64,000 bases of DNA from Rhodopseudomonas_A sp036404135 (GTDB lineage Bacteria > Pseudomonadota > Alphaproteobacteria > Rhizobiales > Xanthobacteraceae): NCBI RefSeq assembly GCF_036404135.1, contig NZ_DASWPE010000117.1, forward strand, positions 1-64,000, read 5' to 3'. Both the position numbers and the translations under genes were made by a program. The notes beneath the pieces are model-generated. The model worked only from the letters and a program-made list of their open reading frames with translations. It was not told where the DNA came from and searched no databases. Of the stretch, positions 25,701-35,761 are shown one piece after another; the first letter of the stretch is position 1; each line of letters starts with the position of its first letter.

Positions 25701-28700
25701 GGCATCGTGCTGGCGCCTGGCAGCGTGATCGATGCCTCGAGTGGCGGCTATGTGACATCGAGCGGTAAGCTTAAGACGCTGTCGAGCGGTCTGCCGGCGG
25801 GCAAGGGCGGCAGCGTCACCCTGACGACCTACAGCGGTGGGCGGAACGGCACCGATCAATGGGATGCGAAGCAGGACGGCGGCGGGACCACGACGTTCAG
25901 CCGCGATCTGCGCGTCACCAACGCGGATGGAACTGTCGTCTACGGCACGATCGCGGCCAATACGCCCTTTATCTATTTCGACGTTGGTACTCTGGCGGTG
26001 CCGTCCTCTGATGAAGTCCATTGGGTTCCGACCTCGCCGCTTGGCTCTGATTTTCTGCCCGACCATGGCGATGTCGTGCTCGGCGGCAGCATCTATGCTG
26101 CCGGCTTTGCCGGCGGCGGCACGTTCTCGCTTCAGGCGCCGACCATCGTGTTCCAGAACAGCGCGACGCAGGTCACCAGCTACACCAAGGGTTCGGTTGA
26201 CGCGGCGCTGGCCAACGTGGTGGCGCGCCAGCTTGGCATCTCCGGCGCCACGGTCAGCTCCTGGCTCGGCACGGCAGCGGGCGCTGCCGGCTCGGCCACG
26301 GCCCCAGGCACCGTGGTGGTGCCGTCGTCGTGGCTGTCGGACAACGTGTTCTCGTCTTACTCGTTCACCGCCACCTATGGAGGCCTGACGGTACCCTCGG
26401 GCACCACGCTGGCGCCGACCCAGGCGAGTTATCTGACCAGTGGTCTGGACGTATTGCCGCCAACCGGCACGCCGGTGCGGACCTTCGCCAGCATAGGCCT
26501 GCAGCCGGTCGGGTTGCGCAAGGCGGCCAGCCTGTCGCTCGCGGTGCAGACCTTTGCCTACGACACCAGTTCATCATCCCACGGCCTGTTGATTGATGCC
26601 GGGGCTCGCATCGTCACCGAGGCGCTGGGAAATGTCAGCCTCCTGACCTTGGGCATGACGCGCATTCTCGGCGAAGTCATCGCGCCGGCCGGCAGCATCA
26701 CTGTTGCCGGAGCTGTGAACGCTCTTGGAACTTCCACGTCCGGCGGCTACATCTGGATCGACGATGGGGCGTTGCTCGACGTGAGCGGCGCCTACGTGCC
26801 CGATCCGCGCGTCACCTCCTATCAATCCGGCACCATCTACGACGCCGGCACCATCACGCTGGCATCGACTGAGACGGTGGTGCGGGCCGGCGCCCAGTTG
26901 CGGCTGAAGGGTGCCGCGGTGTCGCTGCTGCAGCCGAAGGCCCAGGCCGGATTCGGGCGCAAACTGGTGGCGCGGGAGTACTGGAGCAATGGCGGCCTGC
27001 TTCGCCTGGCCAACAGCTTCTTTTTCGCGGGCCTGGTGGACGCCAGCGGCGGCGCTGCTGCGGCGGCGGGCGGCAGCCTCACCGTGGGCAATTTCTATCT
27101 GTCGGCCACCGACACCAATACGCTGTCCGGCTCACCGATCCTGATCGAGCCGGACGGCGTCGACATCAGCGCCGGCTTCGGCGCCAGCACGCCGGACAGC
27201 ATCGCCGCGCTGACGGCGATCACGCCGCGCACCCCGGGCACCACCACGGCGATGTCCAACTGGGCGATCATCGGCGCCGGCACGCTGAGCCACAGCGGCT
27301 TCGATTCGGTATCACTCAGTACCGGCGGCAATGGCGTCGCCGGTGGCGGCATCACCTTCGCTGGCTCGTCGGATATCACTTTGCCGGGTTCGCTGATACT
27401 ATCGCCGGGCAATGGCAGTATCATACTGGTGCCGGCGGGGCTGGCCGGACAATTACTGCAGGCCGGCAACTGGTCTGGCGCCGCCAGCATCGGCGGCTCG
27501 GTGGTCAACATCGATGCCGGCTATGTGCGGCTAGCGGGTTCATACAATACCGCGCTGACATTGCCGTTCTCTTCCGACGGAACCCTCAACGTGTCGGCGC
27601 AATGGATCGACATGCAGGGTGCGCTGGCGATCGGCAATGCCTCGGCGGTCAGTTTTGCTAGCGCCGGCGCGATTCGCGCGCTGCCGGCCTATTACGGGCG
27701 GGAAAACTCCTCCATCGCCTCGGCGTATTCATTCGGCGGCAAATTGCTGATGATGGGCAACCTGACCCTCGCCGCGGCGGAAATCTTCCCCGCCACCAAC
27801 ACCCAGTTCCTGTTCGAATCCACCGGCACCACCGCCGGCTTCAACACCATCACCATCCGCCAGACCAGCACCGCCACTGCGCCGCTGTCGGCCGGCGGCG
27901 GACTGTATTTTTCCGCGGTGAACATCGTGCAGGGTGGCACGCTATGGGCGCCGCTCGGCAATATCGTGCTTGGGCTGACGGATGTCAGCCAAATTCCCGC
28001 GATCGTCAATGCGGGCACCGGAAACGGCTGGATGACGCCGACCCAAAGCGTGATCCTGGCGCCGGGCAGCGTCACCTCGGTGTCGGCGGCCGGACTCAGC
28101 ATTCCCTATGGCGAGATCATCGACGGCACCAACTGGTACACCGGCACATACGCCCTGGACGGCGGTACAAGCAGTGCTGTCGCCATCACCCAGCCGTCGG
28201 CCAAGGTGATCGGATTCAACACCGCCAACCTGACCCAGCGGGCTGGGGCGGTGGTCGACATCAGCGGCGGCGGCGAGATCTACGGCACCGAATTCATCAA
28301 GGGCACCGGCGGCTCCCGCAACGTGCTGACCACCTACCAGGCCACGCCAAGCCTGACCAATTACACCATCAGCACGCAATATGCGGACGGCCGCCAGGTC
28401 TACGCGCTGGTGCCGAGCTATCTGGTGCAGGTCGCCGCCTACGACTCGACCTTTGCCGGCTACCCGTATTATTCCGGCGGCACCAGGACCGGCACCAGCA
28501 CGAACATTTCCTCCGGCATCGCTGCCGGCAGCTCCGTTACGCTGGACGGCAACAGCGGCATTCCGGCTGGCACCTATACGTTGCTGCCCGGCATGTATGC
28601 GACGCTGCCAGGGGCTTATCGCGTTGTGGCGCTCGGCAGCTATCAGGGCACGTCGAGCGTCAGCACCACCAGCGCGGACGGCTCGCTGCTGGTCTCCGGT

Positions 28701-31700
28701 CATCTGTCCAACGCCATCACCGGCGCGCAGTCGTCCACCACCACCATGTTCCAGCTGCAGTCGCTGGATGTCTGGTCGAAATACTCCAACGTCGTCATCA
28801 CCGACGGCTCGACCTATTTCAGCAAGCTCGCCAGCACCGACGGCGCCGTGGCCCCGCGGCTGCCGGGCGACGGCGGACTGGCGTCATTCGCTGCCTCGCA
28901 GAGCCTGGTGCTGCAAGGCAGCTTCCTGGCGGCACCCGCGGAAGGCGGACGCGGCGGCGTGATCGCGATCGCCGCCGACAACATCCTGGTCAAGGCCGCT
29001 GACCGCGCCGCGCCGGCCAGCGCCGCCGGCTATCTGCTGCTCGACGCCGACCAGATGAACAATTCCGGCGCCGGCCAGCTCGTGCTCGGCGGCAGCGTCA
29101 GCTATTCCACGGCCGGCGAGGTGATCGACGCCAAAGCGACCCATGTGGAAATCCTCACCGACGCGGCGCATCCGTTGTCCGGTTCGTCGCTGGTGCTGGT
29201 CAGCCGCTCCGGCGGACTCGGCATCACGGTGGATTCCGGCAGCGTGATCCGGAGCATCGGCGGGGTGCTGGACGACGCCGCTACCCCGATGGTGGCGACG
29301 GCGACGGCGACCGGAAATCTCGGCTCTCTGCTGCGGGTCTCCAACAATGTGCTGGTCGACGTCAGCCGCAGCTATAGGTTGGCTGCCGATCCGGCGGCGA
29401 CGCCGGGGTCCATCACGCTCGGTACCGATCCCGGCACCGCGAATATTTCGGGTGGCACAGCGCCGCTGATCGAGGCCGTCGCGCTGACGCTCGAGACCTC
29501 GGGCAACCTCGAGCTCGGCAATGCCAGCCTGCGGGCGCAGGACTATTTCATCTCCGGGCCGGTGGTGCGGCTCGGCAATGTCGGCGGACTGAGCGGCGGC
29601 GTGCGGCTGTTGGCGGCTGATTTCGCCCGGTTTGGCGATGCGCGGTCGCTGCTGCTGCGCAGCGCCACCGTATTCAACCTCTACGATGCCGGCGGCAGCA
29701 TCGTCGGCGATACCCTGGCGCGGATCGGCAAGCTCATCTTCGACGGCGCCGGCTTCTACAGCCAGGGCGGCCAGACCACCTTCAATGCAAAGGATATCGT
29801 GCTGACCAACAGCCGCGGCTCCACCAGCACAGCCGGCGCGCTCGGCGGCAGCGGCGGCACGGTTGATTTCGATGCCAGTGGGGTCTTCACGGTAGGCGCC
29901 GGTGCCTCCAGCTTCGCCGGTTTCGGCGAGGTCGATCTCATTGGCGCCGGCGGCATGGTGTTCACCGGCACCGGCAGCGTCGATGCCGGCACCGCCAATG
30001 TGGCGCTGACGGCGCCGAGCCTGCTGGTGCGCGCTGGCGCCGATCAATCGATCACCACCACCGGCGCGCTCGTCATCAATGCGCTCGGCGGCAGCGGCGT
30101 CGCCGCCGCGGCCAGCGACTTTGGCGGCAGCTTGGCGCTCACCGGCGGCAGCGTTGTCGACGGTGGCCACATCGTGGCGCGCAGCGGCACGGTGACGTTG
30201 ACCGCGACCGCCGGCGACGTCAGCCTGACCGGCAATGCGCTGATCGATGCCACCGGCGCGACCGTGACTATTCTCGATCAGACCAGCTACGCGCCCAGCG
30301 GCACCGTCAATCTGGTATCCGACAATGGCAGCGTCAGCATCGGCAGCGGCGCCACCGTCGACGTCTCAGCCGCCGGCTACGGCTATGCCGGCGTGCTCAA
30401 CATCACCACGGCGGATTCAGGCACCGCCGCGCTGTACGGCACGCTGAAAGGCGCGGCCAAATTCAACGATCTCGGCGGCAGCCTCACGGTCAAATCCGGA
30501 TACTTCGCCGGCGACCTGCCATGGTCGGCCTTCACCGGCAGCTTCGCGGTGACGCTCGGCCATGGCGACCTCGCGGTGCGCAGCGGCGTCACCCTGACAT
30601 CGAGCATCGTCGAACTCACCGCCAATGACGGCAGCGTCATCGTCGATGGCACCATCGACGCCAGCGGCCCGAGCGGCGGTAGCATCTCGCTGTTCGGCGC
30701 CGGCGTGGCCGGGGCAGGGGGCAGCCGCGGCGGCGGCGTCAGCATCAACAACGGCGCCAAACTCTACGCCCGCTACCAGCCTGACGATCCCGCCGACCCG
30801 CGCCATAAAAGTACTTCGACGCAGATCCCGAACGGCGGCACCATCACGCTCGGCACCACCGGCACCCCGAACGGCAGCTACAACAGCCTTTATGGCAATG
30901 AGAATGTCGATCGCGCCGGCTCCGGCCGGATCTATGTCGACGCCGGTGCCGAACTCAACCTGTCGCCGGGGGTTGGCGGCACCGCCGGCACTATCCATGT
31001 GCGCGCGCCGGTGCTCACCGACAACAGCGTCAATGTCAGCTTTAACGGCAAGGTCACCAACGCCGCCGCGGTGGTGCTCGACGCCTATGCCACCTGGAAC
31101 ACCACTGACGACAAAGCACAAACAACGGACAGCAAGCACTTCGACGGCATCATCGATCCCGCCGGCTGGTATGGCGCTGACGGCATCATCGTCAATGGCA
31201 GCTGGGCCGGCATGGTCGGCGTCAGCGTGAGCAGCCTCTCGGGGCTGACAGGCTTCACCTCGGCGCCGGTGGTCAGCATCATCGGCGGCGGCGGCACCGG
31301 CGCCAAGGCCACCGCGGTGATGGGCGTCGCCAACATCAAAATCACCAACGGCGGTGAGTACCAGGCGACCACCGTCCAGAGCACTTGGCCGACGGTCACG
31401 ATCAGCGGCGGCGGCGGGACGGGCGCGCTGGTAGGGCCGGTATTCGGCATCAAAACGTTTAAAATCGCAAGTACGGCAACCACCGGAAAAAATTACAAGG
31501 TCGGCGAGACGGTTTACTTGGTAAACGGCGTCACAGGTACGAACTTGACGAACCATCTGGCGGCCGGCACGGTGACGCAAGTCGATCAATATGGCGGCAT
31601 CGTAGCGGTCGACTGGACCACACCCGGCTATGGAATCACATCGATCATTTATAACCAAACTTACTACATTACACCGCCATCAGGCACGAATGCGACGACG

Positions 31701-34700
31701 GATGCCGCCCGTATCAGGGTGCTCTCCAACCAGATCGTCGGGATCACCACGACGGGATATCTTGTTGTGGGGAAAGATAAATTCGGCCAAGATATACGTG
31801 CCGATTTGAGTGCAGGCACGGGTTACAGTTCCGGTCAATTCACCGTCTCGTTTTCCGGCGGGTCCGCTACATTGACACAGGCCTCCTCGGCTACGGGCGG
31901 GACCCTGCAGGTGGTCAAACTCAGCATCACAGATCCAGGCCACGGCTATACCAGCCTGCCGACCGGGCTCTCGGTCGAGGGTGGCGGCGGCAGCAGCACC
32001 GTTTCCTTCACCAACGTCTATGGCGTCACAGCCTCGGTCGTGAACGGCGCCCTGACCAATGTCAGCGGGGGGGCGATCGCGCTGGAGGGCACCGGCGCCT
32101 TCACGCCGACCGTCGCCAATGCCGCGCATGCCGACTTCTACCAGGCCACGCTGGTCAATTATGTGCAGAACCTGTTCGGCGACGCCCGGGCCACCGACCA
32201 GACCAAGCGTTCGATCTTTACGTCGGTCGATCCGACACTGGTGCATCTGCGGCCGGAAATCGATCTGGTTAATGCGAGCAGCAGCGTCAACGGCGGCAAC
32301 ATCACCGTGGCCAGCAACTGGAATCTCGGCGCCGGCACGGTGACCGGTGCCAGTACTGCAAATCTGGTCTATCGCACCACCGCCAACGGCGCCTACGAGG
32401 CCGGCACGCTGGCGTTGCGCGCGGTTAACAATATCCAGCTCAACGCCACCATCAGCGATGGCTTCTTCTCCACCAAATCGGACGGCACCCTGGTCGCCGG
32501 CCTTGCCGCGAATACCGTCGCCAACAATATCACTGCGACCGAACTCGCCAACTACACCAACACCACCGCGGTCGCCGGCTTGATGCCGGCCAGCATCGCC
32601 AGCGCCGGCTCGTTTTCATATGATTTTGTCGCTGGCGCGGCGCTGCTCGGCGACAGGACGACGGCGGCGTCGGCCAATCCCGACGTGGTCAAGCGGAACG
32701 CCGACGCCGACGTCACCATCGACGGCCATAAGTCCTATCTCCCCTTTGCGAATGCCACATACTTTAACAACGTGCCGACGCTGCTGCGCACCGGCACCGG
32801 CTCGATCCGGCTGACCGCGGCGCGCGACGTCAAATGGCTCGACACGGTAATGCCGGGCGCGGTCTATACCGCCGGCCGGGTCACCGCACTGCCGACCAAC
32901 TTCACCGCGCCGACGCAGACCCTGGGCGGCTTCATCACCACCCCAGTGTGGGGCAGCGACGGCGGATCGGTTTCGATCGAGGCCGGCGATTCCATCATCG
33001 GCATCGAGGCGCCGAAGCCGGCGGCGAACAACCGCGGCATGGCGGGCGGAATCATCAACGGCTTCACCGGCGAGTTTTGGAACGCCTGGTATTTCCGGGC
33101 TGGCGCTGCCAACGGCAGCAGCGCGCCATTCGCCGGCAGCCAGCAGCAGACCGCGGCCTGGGTGAATTACGGCAGCTTCTTCCAGGGCGTCGGTGCGCTC
33201 GGCGGCGGCGACATTTCGCTCGTGGCCGGCCGCAACGTCACCGACGTCTCGGCTTCGATTCCGGAGAGCATCCTGGTCTCGGGCGGGGGCACCGGCAGCA
33301 AGGCCGGGACGCTAGCGATCCATTATTACGGCGGCGGCGATCTCACCCTGCGCGCCGCCGGCGACCTCAACAGTGGAGCCTTCCTGGTCGGCCGCGGCAA
33401 TGGCGACATCCGGGTCGGCGGCGCGGTGCAGGTCACCGCCAGCAATCCGGTCAGCGGCTGGCGCACCACCGCGCCGGCGAGCGACACGTGGGTCTATGTA
33501 AACGGCGGGACGAGTTACTACACCGCATCGGGCGGCAACGTCGATCTGGCGCTGCTGCTTGCGGTCCAGGACGGCTTCATCGACCTCACCGCCGGCGGAT
33601 CGGTCACTCTCGGCGGCATCTACGATCCGGCCGCAATCCCTAGGAGCGGGCTCTACACGCAACCGGGTGCCTATTTCACCAGCTTCGGGACCGGCCTGCC
33701 GGTGCCGGGCCTGCCGAGCAGCGGCAGCGGCGTGTCGCTGACCAGCATCGCCGGCGACCTGGCGTGGCAAGCGCCGCCCGAAGCCATGATTTTTGTGCAG
33801 GCGGATTTCAGCACATCGCAGATCTCATCCGCAACGGGCGGGCTATGGCCGGCGCGGATGGCTTTGAGCGCGCTCAGCGGCAGCGTCACTCTCGCCGCGT
33901 CCGCTACCTATGCGATCCCGTCGGTGGCGCCGTCGGCGTCGGGCCAGCTTGCCATCCTCGCGGCCGACGCGTTCAATGTTACCGGATCGCTGAAGATGGT
34001 GGATCTGCTTACGACCTCGACGCAATATATTGGAAATACAGCGGGTCTAGGCAACGTCGGCGTTCTGACCAGCAATTATATCAGCCCGCTCGGCGCGCCG
34101 CTGTCGAACCTGACCGCTGCGCTGCATGTCGCCGACACCGAGCCGTCGTCCATCGTTGCAGGCGGCAACATCACGGTGACCAACATCACCAGCAGCATCA
34201 GCCTGATCGAGGCGGCGTCGATCGAGGCCGGCGGCAATATCGGCAATCTCAGCCTGACCGGGCAGAACAACAGCGCCAGCGATATCACCAGCGTGATCGC
34301 CGGGCAGGATCTCACCGGCGGCGCCTACACCATCTACGGCCCTGGCGCGCTGCTGTTGGCAGCCGGCCGCAACATGGGCCCGTTCCTGCAGAGCAAGCGG
34401 ACTTATGACTTCGCAAGCAAAATAGAGAACACGACCAACAACGGCATATTCGCGGTCGGCGACGGCAGCAACCTCGCGCCACAAAGCAACGGCATAGACG
34501 GTAAGACTGCAATCAAGACCTACCTGCCGCGCCAGAGCGCCGATATCCACATGCTGTTCGGCGTCGGCAAGGGCATCAACTATGCCGGTGTGGTCAGCCA
34601 GTATGTCGATCCGGCCTTTGCCGGCAGCGGCGGCATCGACCTGCTGACGCCCATCGCCAGCCTGCTCGGCCAGCCGCGCGATCAGGCCTGGGCCACCTTC

Positions 34701-35663
34701 CAAAGCCTTCCGGCGGCGCGCCAGCATCTATTGCTGCAGAAGGCGTTCTCCGACTTCCTCACCGAGGTCGCCCACGATTACTACGACAGTGCAAGCCCCT
34801 ATTACGGCAAGTACCAACGCGCCTATGATGCCATCGCCACCCTGTTCCCGGCGGCCTGGGGCTATCCGAGCGACCGCGGCGGCGCCGCCGGTGCCGCCAC
34901 CTCCACCGGCAAGCTGAACATCGTGCAGTCGCTGGTGCAGACCCAGCTCGGCAGCGACATCACCATTCTCGGCCCCGGCGGCGACATCAAGCTCGGCTCC
35001 TCCGGCCGCGACGTCCTTAATCAGAACCAGCAGGGCATCGTCACCACCGCCGACGGCACCATCCGGGTGTTTAGCAATGACGACGTCGCGATCAACCAAA
35101 GCCGCATCATGACCGCGCAGGGCGGCGACATCGACGTCTTCGTCGCCAATGGCGACATCGACGCCGGCTCGGGGCCAAAGACCCTGATGTCCAGCCCGGT
35201 GCTCTCACTGATCTGCAACGCCAACGGGTTCTGCTACGTCAATCCGAACGGGCTGGTGACGGGCGCCGGCGTCGCCGCGCTGGTGACGCTGCCAGGGCAG
35301 GACAAGACGAAGAGCAACGTCACGCTGACCGCGCCGCGCGGCATCATCGACCTCGGCGCCGCCGGTCTGCGCTCCGCCGGCAACATCACCCTCGGGGCAT
35401 TGCAGATCCTCAATGCCTACAACGTTCAGGTCGGCGGCATCTCGTTCGGCCTGCCGACCGCGGTGACCGTCAACACCGGCGCGCTGAGCGCGGCGTCCAA
35501 CGCCACCGCCGCGACCCAGCAGGCCGTTACGCCGACGCAGAACAATGAGGAGCGGCCGTCCATCATCATGGTGGAATTCCTCGGCTTCGGCGGCGGCGAC
35601 GGGGGCACCCCGGACCTGCCGCCGGCGCAGAACGACAAGCTGCGCCAGACTTATAATCAATGA
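22791..35663 (+). CDS. Giant filamentous-haemagglutinin-type exoprotein (TpsA, PdtA-like)
   Basis: 4290 residues. A long signal region (LLAGVSAAALLCAPAPLQAR) and an Ala/Gln-rich helical stretch (about 50-130) lead to the TPS secretion domain (about 140-330) with VTISQTAPRAIMTWQKFDVG, YDQQGNRDWIALNRIDASGV and the NPNGIIF signature (215-221). The body is Gly/Ser/Thr-rich beta-helix. Residues about 2820-3090 hold repeats of the type SAPVVSIIGGGGTGAKATA alternating with ITNGGEY or ITDPGHGYTSLP, with lower GC. The C-terminal domain (about 3900-4230) is DUF3739-like: GKGINYAGVVSQYVDPAFAG, DGTIRVFSNDDVAINQSRIM, TAQGGDIDVFVANGDIDAG. It should be secreted through the TpsB at 11030 and act as a surface adhesin or carrier. 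No Cys pairs or toxin tail are seen. It is the last gene of the plus-strand cluster. Confidence 0.9.
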   Translation: MSNRASVCPPLRRAVQPRPGSRRFFDRALLAGVSAAALLCAPAPLQARSLMQGAASATAATAVASDAALIGAQQAAALAKQSQASLLRATQALQAMQAAQAAARNAAAASSSTVQNGLAGLVQDPRIAAGVANLWVNASNPVETTNGSQSKVTISQTAPRAIMTWQKFDVGAQTTLVYDQQGNRDWIALNRIDASGVPSRIAGQIKADGTVLIINPNGIIFTGTSQINVNTLIATSFDIRSSAAASVFNENSANYVQASGQSFYTPPREIDSNKYFLENGLFTLSSSAVFGMGDRTLGSVGGGAITVQAGAQLNGNVSGSNDGGYIALMAPVVSNAGTITTRNGSIHLLAGNTGILTEPQSTDTGILANVTGLIVPPSTQASLNINSPAVSGKVVNADNALLVSYSGAVNMIGETLIQNGGISVTTGVSRPGSISLYGGAGPNGSSATVTGGWNLTMGASSVLVILPEEDGATVPTGTATNSYFQSNLQPQITIASPSVTIPAGALIKAPGATLTLYGNGTGVKDTTSGNVVLEAGSVIDLSGMIGVTLPMASNLLSILVTQNEIADYPLAGALIGKTVIVDARLRGTRADGTSWVGSPIVNAAGYADAIPMSIDQLLTAAGSFSAYGWTVIQKPGSVLNVSGGYVTYGGGIINTTRLLGSDGRLYDIGSANTSLSYVLAGGFAVNHAHWGVAETYTNPLMNAGYYEPGYIAGRSAGAVSVSAVNPIVEGTVIGDIVSGRRQRALAQGGGTATQTSLEQLPSGAALSIVFASDRGNGSGQIVNLQAAATTADPYDLASFSTAVGTWKPSLSNGIFPVFTDPLNATGYGSISITGAFDLSMATGATLTVQAGGSIKLTNVSTINGELHASGGSITLAGYVPLLDYTASTVGYSALPPLSPAVLIGPHAVLDVRGLWVNDSGQSGDAFQGAAFIDGGSVSITTTKLSRVIDGRAVIEGMPSRLILVAKDVSQGIVLAPGSVIDASSGGYVTSSGKLKTLSSGLPAGKGGSVTLTTYSGGRNGTDQWDAKQDGGGTTTFSRDLRVTNADGTVVYGTIAANTPFIYFDVGTLAVPSSDEVHWVPTSPLGSDFLPDHGDVVLGGSIYAAGFAGGGTFSLQAPTIVFQNSATQVTSYTKGSVDAALANVVARQLGISGATVSSWLGTAAGAAGSATAPGTVVVPSSWLSDNVFSSYSFTATYGGLTVPSGTTLAPTQASYLTSGLDVLPPTGTPVRTFASIGLQPVGLRKAASLSLAVQTFAYDTSSSSHGLLIDAGARIVTEALGNVSLLTLGMTRILGEVIAPAGSITVAGAVNALGTSTSGGYIWIDDGALLDVSGAYVPDPRVTSYQSGTIYDAGTITLASTETVVRAGAQLRLKGAAVSLLQPKAQAGFGRKLVAREYWSNGGLLRLANSFFFAGLVDASGGAAAAAGGSLTVGNFYLSATDTNTLSGSPILIEPDGVDISAGFGASTPDSIAALTAITPRTPGTTTAMSNWAIIGAGTLSHSGFDSVSLSTGGNGVAGGGITFAGSSDITLPGSLILSPGNGSIILVPAGLAGQLLQAGNWSGAASIGGSVVNIDAGYVRLAGSYNTALTLPFSSDGTLNVSAQWIDMQGALAIGNASAVSFASAGAIRALPAYYGRENSSIASAYSFGGKLLMMGNLTLAAAEIFPATNTQFLFESTGTTAGFNTITIRQTSTATAPLSAGGGLYFSAVNIVQGGTLWAPLGNIVLGLTDVSQIPAIVNAGTGNGWMTPTQSVILAPGSVTSVSAAGLSIPYGEIIDGTNWYTGTYALDGGTSSAVAITQPSAKVIGFNTANLTQRAGAVVDISGGGEIYGTEFIKGTGGSRNVLTTYQATPSLTNYTISTQYADGRQVYALVPSYLVQVAAYDSTFAGYPYYSGGTRTGTSTNISSGIAAGSSVTLDGNSGIPAGTYTLLPGMYATLPGAYRVVALGSYQGTSSVSTTSADGSLLVSGHLSNAITGAQSSTTTMFQLQSLDVWSKYSNVVITDGSTYFSKLASTDGAVAPRLPGDGGLASFAASQSLVLQGSFLAAPAEGGRGGVIAIAADNILVKAADRAAPASAAGYLLLDADQMNNSGAGQLVLGGSVSYSTAGEVIDAKATHVEILTDAAHPLSGSSLVLVSRSGGLGITVDSGSVIRSIGGVLDDAATPMVATATATGNLGSLLRVSNNVLVDVSRSYRLAADPAATPGSITLGTDPGTANISGGTAPLIEAVALTLETSGNLELGNASLRAQDYFISGPVVRLGNVGGLSGGVRLLAADFARFGDARSLLLRSATVFNLYDAGGSIVGDTLARIGKLIFDGAGFYSQGGQTTFNAKDIVLTNSRGSTSTAGALGGSGGTVDFDASGVFTVGAGASSFAGFGEVDLIGAGGMVFTGTGSVDAGTANVALTAPSLLVRAGADQSITTTGALVINALGGSGVAAAASDFGGSLALTGGSVVDGGHIVARSGTVTLTATAGDVSLTGNALIDATGATVTILDQTSYAPSGTVNLVSDNGSVSIGSGATVDVSAAGYGYAGVLNITTADSGTAALYGTLKGAAKFNDLGGSLTVKSGYFAGDLPWSAFTGSFAVTLGHGDLAVRSGVTLTSSIVELTANDGSVIVDGTIDASGPSGGSISLFGAGVAGAGGSRGGGVSINNGAKLYARYQPDDPADPRHKSTSTQIPNGGTITLGTTGTPNGSYNSLYGNENVDRAGSGRIYVDAGAELNLSPGVGGTAGTIHVRAPVLTDNSVNVSFNGKVTNAAAVVLDAYATWNTTDDKAQTTDSKHFDGIIDPAGWYGADGIIVNGSWAGMVGVSVSSLSGLTGFTSAPVVSIIGGGGTGAKATAVMGVANIKITNGGEYQATTVQSTWPTVTISGGGGTGALVGPVFGIKTFKIASTATTGKNYKVGETVYLVNGVTGTNLTNHLAAGTVTQVDQYGGIVAVDWTTPGYGITSIIYNQTYYITPPSGTNATTDAARIRVLSNQIVGITTTGYLVVGKDKFGQDIRADLSAGTGYSSGQFTVSFSGGSATLTQASSATGGTLQVVKLSITDPGHGYTSLPTGLSVEGGGGSSTVSFTNVYGVTASVVNGALTNVSGGAIALEGTGAFTPTVANAAHADFYQATLVNYVQNLFGDARATDQTKRSIFTSVDPTLVHLRPEIDLVNASSSVNGGNITVASNWNLGAGTVTGASTANLVYRTTANGAYEAGTLALRAVNNIQLNATISDGFFSTKSDGTLVAGLAANTVANNITATELANYTNTTAVAGLMPASIASAGSFSYDFVAGAALLGDRTTAASANPDVVKRNADADVTIDGHKSYLPFANATYFNNVPTLLRTGTGSIRLTAARDVKWLDTVMPGAVYTAGRVTALPTNFTAPTQTLGGFITTPVWGSDGGSVSIEAGDSIIGIEAPKPAANNRGMAGGIINGFTGEFWNAWYFRAGAANGSSAPFAGSQQQTAAWVNYGSFFQGVGALGGGDISLVAGRNVTDVSASIPESILVSGGGTGSKAGTLAIHYYGGGDLTLRAAGDLNSGAFLVGRGNGDIRVGGAVQVTASNPVSGWRTTAPASDTWVYVNGGTSYYTASGGNVDLALLLAVQDGFIDLTAGGSVTLGGIYDPAAIPRSGLYTQPGAYFTSFGTGLPVPGLPSSGSGVSLTSIAGDLAWQAPPEAMIFVQADFSTSQISSATGGLWPARMALSALSGSVTLAASATYAIPSVAPSASGQLAILAADAFNVTGSLKMVDLLTTSTQYIGNTAGLGNVGVLTSNYISPLGAPLSNLTAALHVADTEPSSIVAGGNITVTNITSSISLIEAASIEAGGNIGNLSLTGQNNSASDITSVIAGQDLTGGAYTIYGPGALLLAAGRNMGPFLQSKRTYDFASKIENTTNNGIFAVGDGSNLAPQSNGIDGKTAIKTYLPRQSADIHMLFGVGKGINYAGVVSQYVDPAFAGSGGIDLLTPIASLLGQPRDQAWATFQSLPAARQHLLLQKAFSDFLTEVAHDYYDSASPYYGKYQRAYDAIATLFPAAWGYPSDRGGAAGAATSTGKLNIVQSLVQTQLGSDITILGPGGDIKLGSSGRDVLNQNQQGIVTTADGTIRVFSNDDVAINQSRIMTAQGGDIDVFVANGDIDAGSGPKTLMSSPVLSLICNANGFCYVNPNGLVTGAGVAALVTLPGQDKTKSNVTLTAPRGIIDLGAAGLRSAGNITLGALQILNAYNVQVGGISFGLPTAVTVNTGALSAASNATAATQQAVTPTQNNEERPSIIMVEFLGFGGGDGGTPDLPPAQNDKLRQTYNQ

Positions 35664-35681
35664 GCTGCGCTTCGGCGCAGC
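35664..35681 (+). terminator. Hairpin after the exoprotein gene
   Basis: GCTGCGC-TTCG-GCGCAGC, a perfect 7-bp stem with a UUCG loop, begins directly after the TGA. There is no T-run, so it may be an mRNA end stabiliser or a bidirectional terminator between the two convergent operons. Confidence 0.5.
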
Positions 35682-35761
35682 GGGCTTCGGCCGGATCGGC
35701 GATGACGGGCGAAAGCTGACGCGTCGGTGGCCGCGACGGATCGCGGCAAACGGCGCCGGTG

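Noticed and set aside
22791..35663. Internal repeats of the exoprotein gene as a CRISPR-like array
   Set aside because: The repeats are coding, irregular and degenerate; no fixed repeat/spacer pattern or cas gene is present anywhere in the window.
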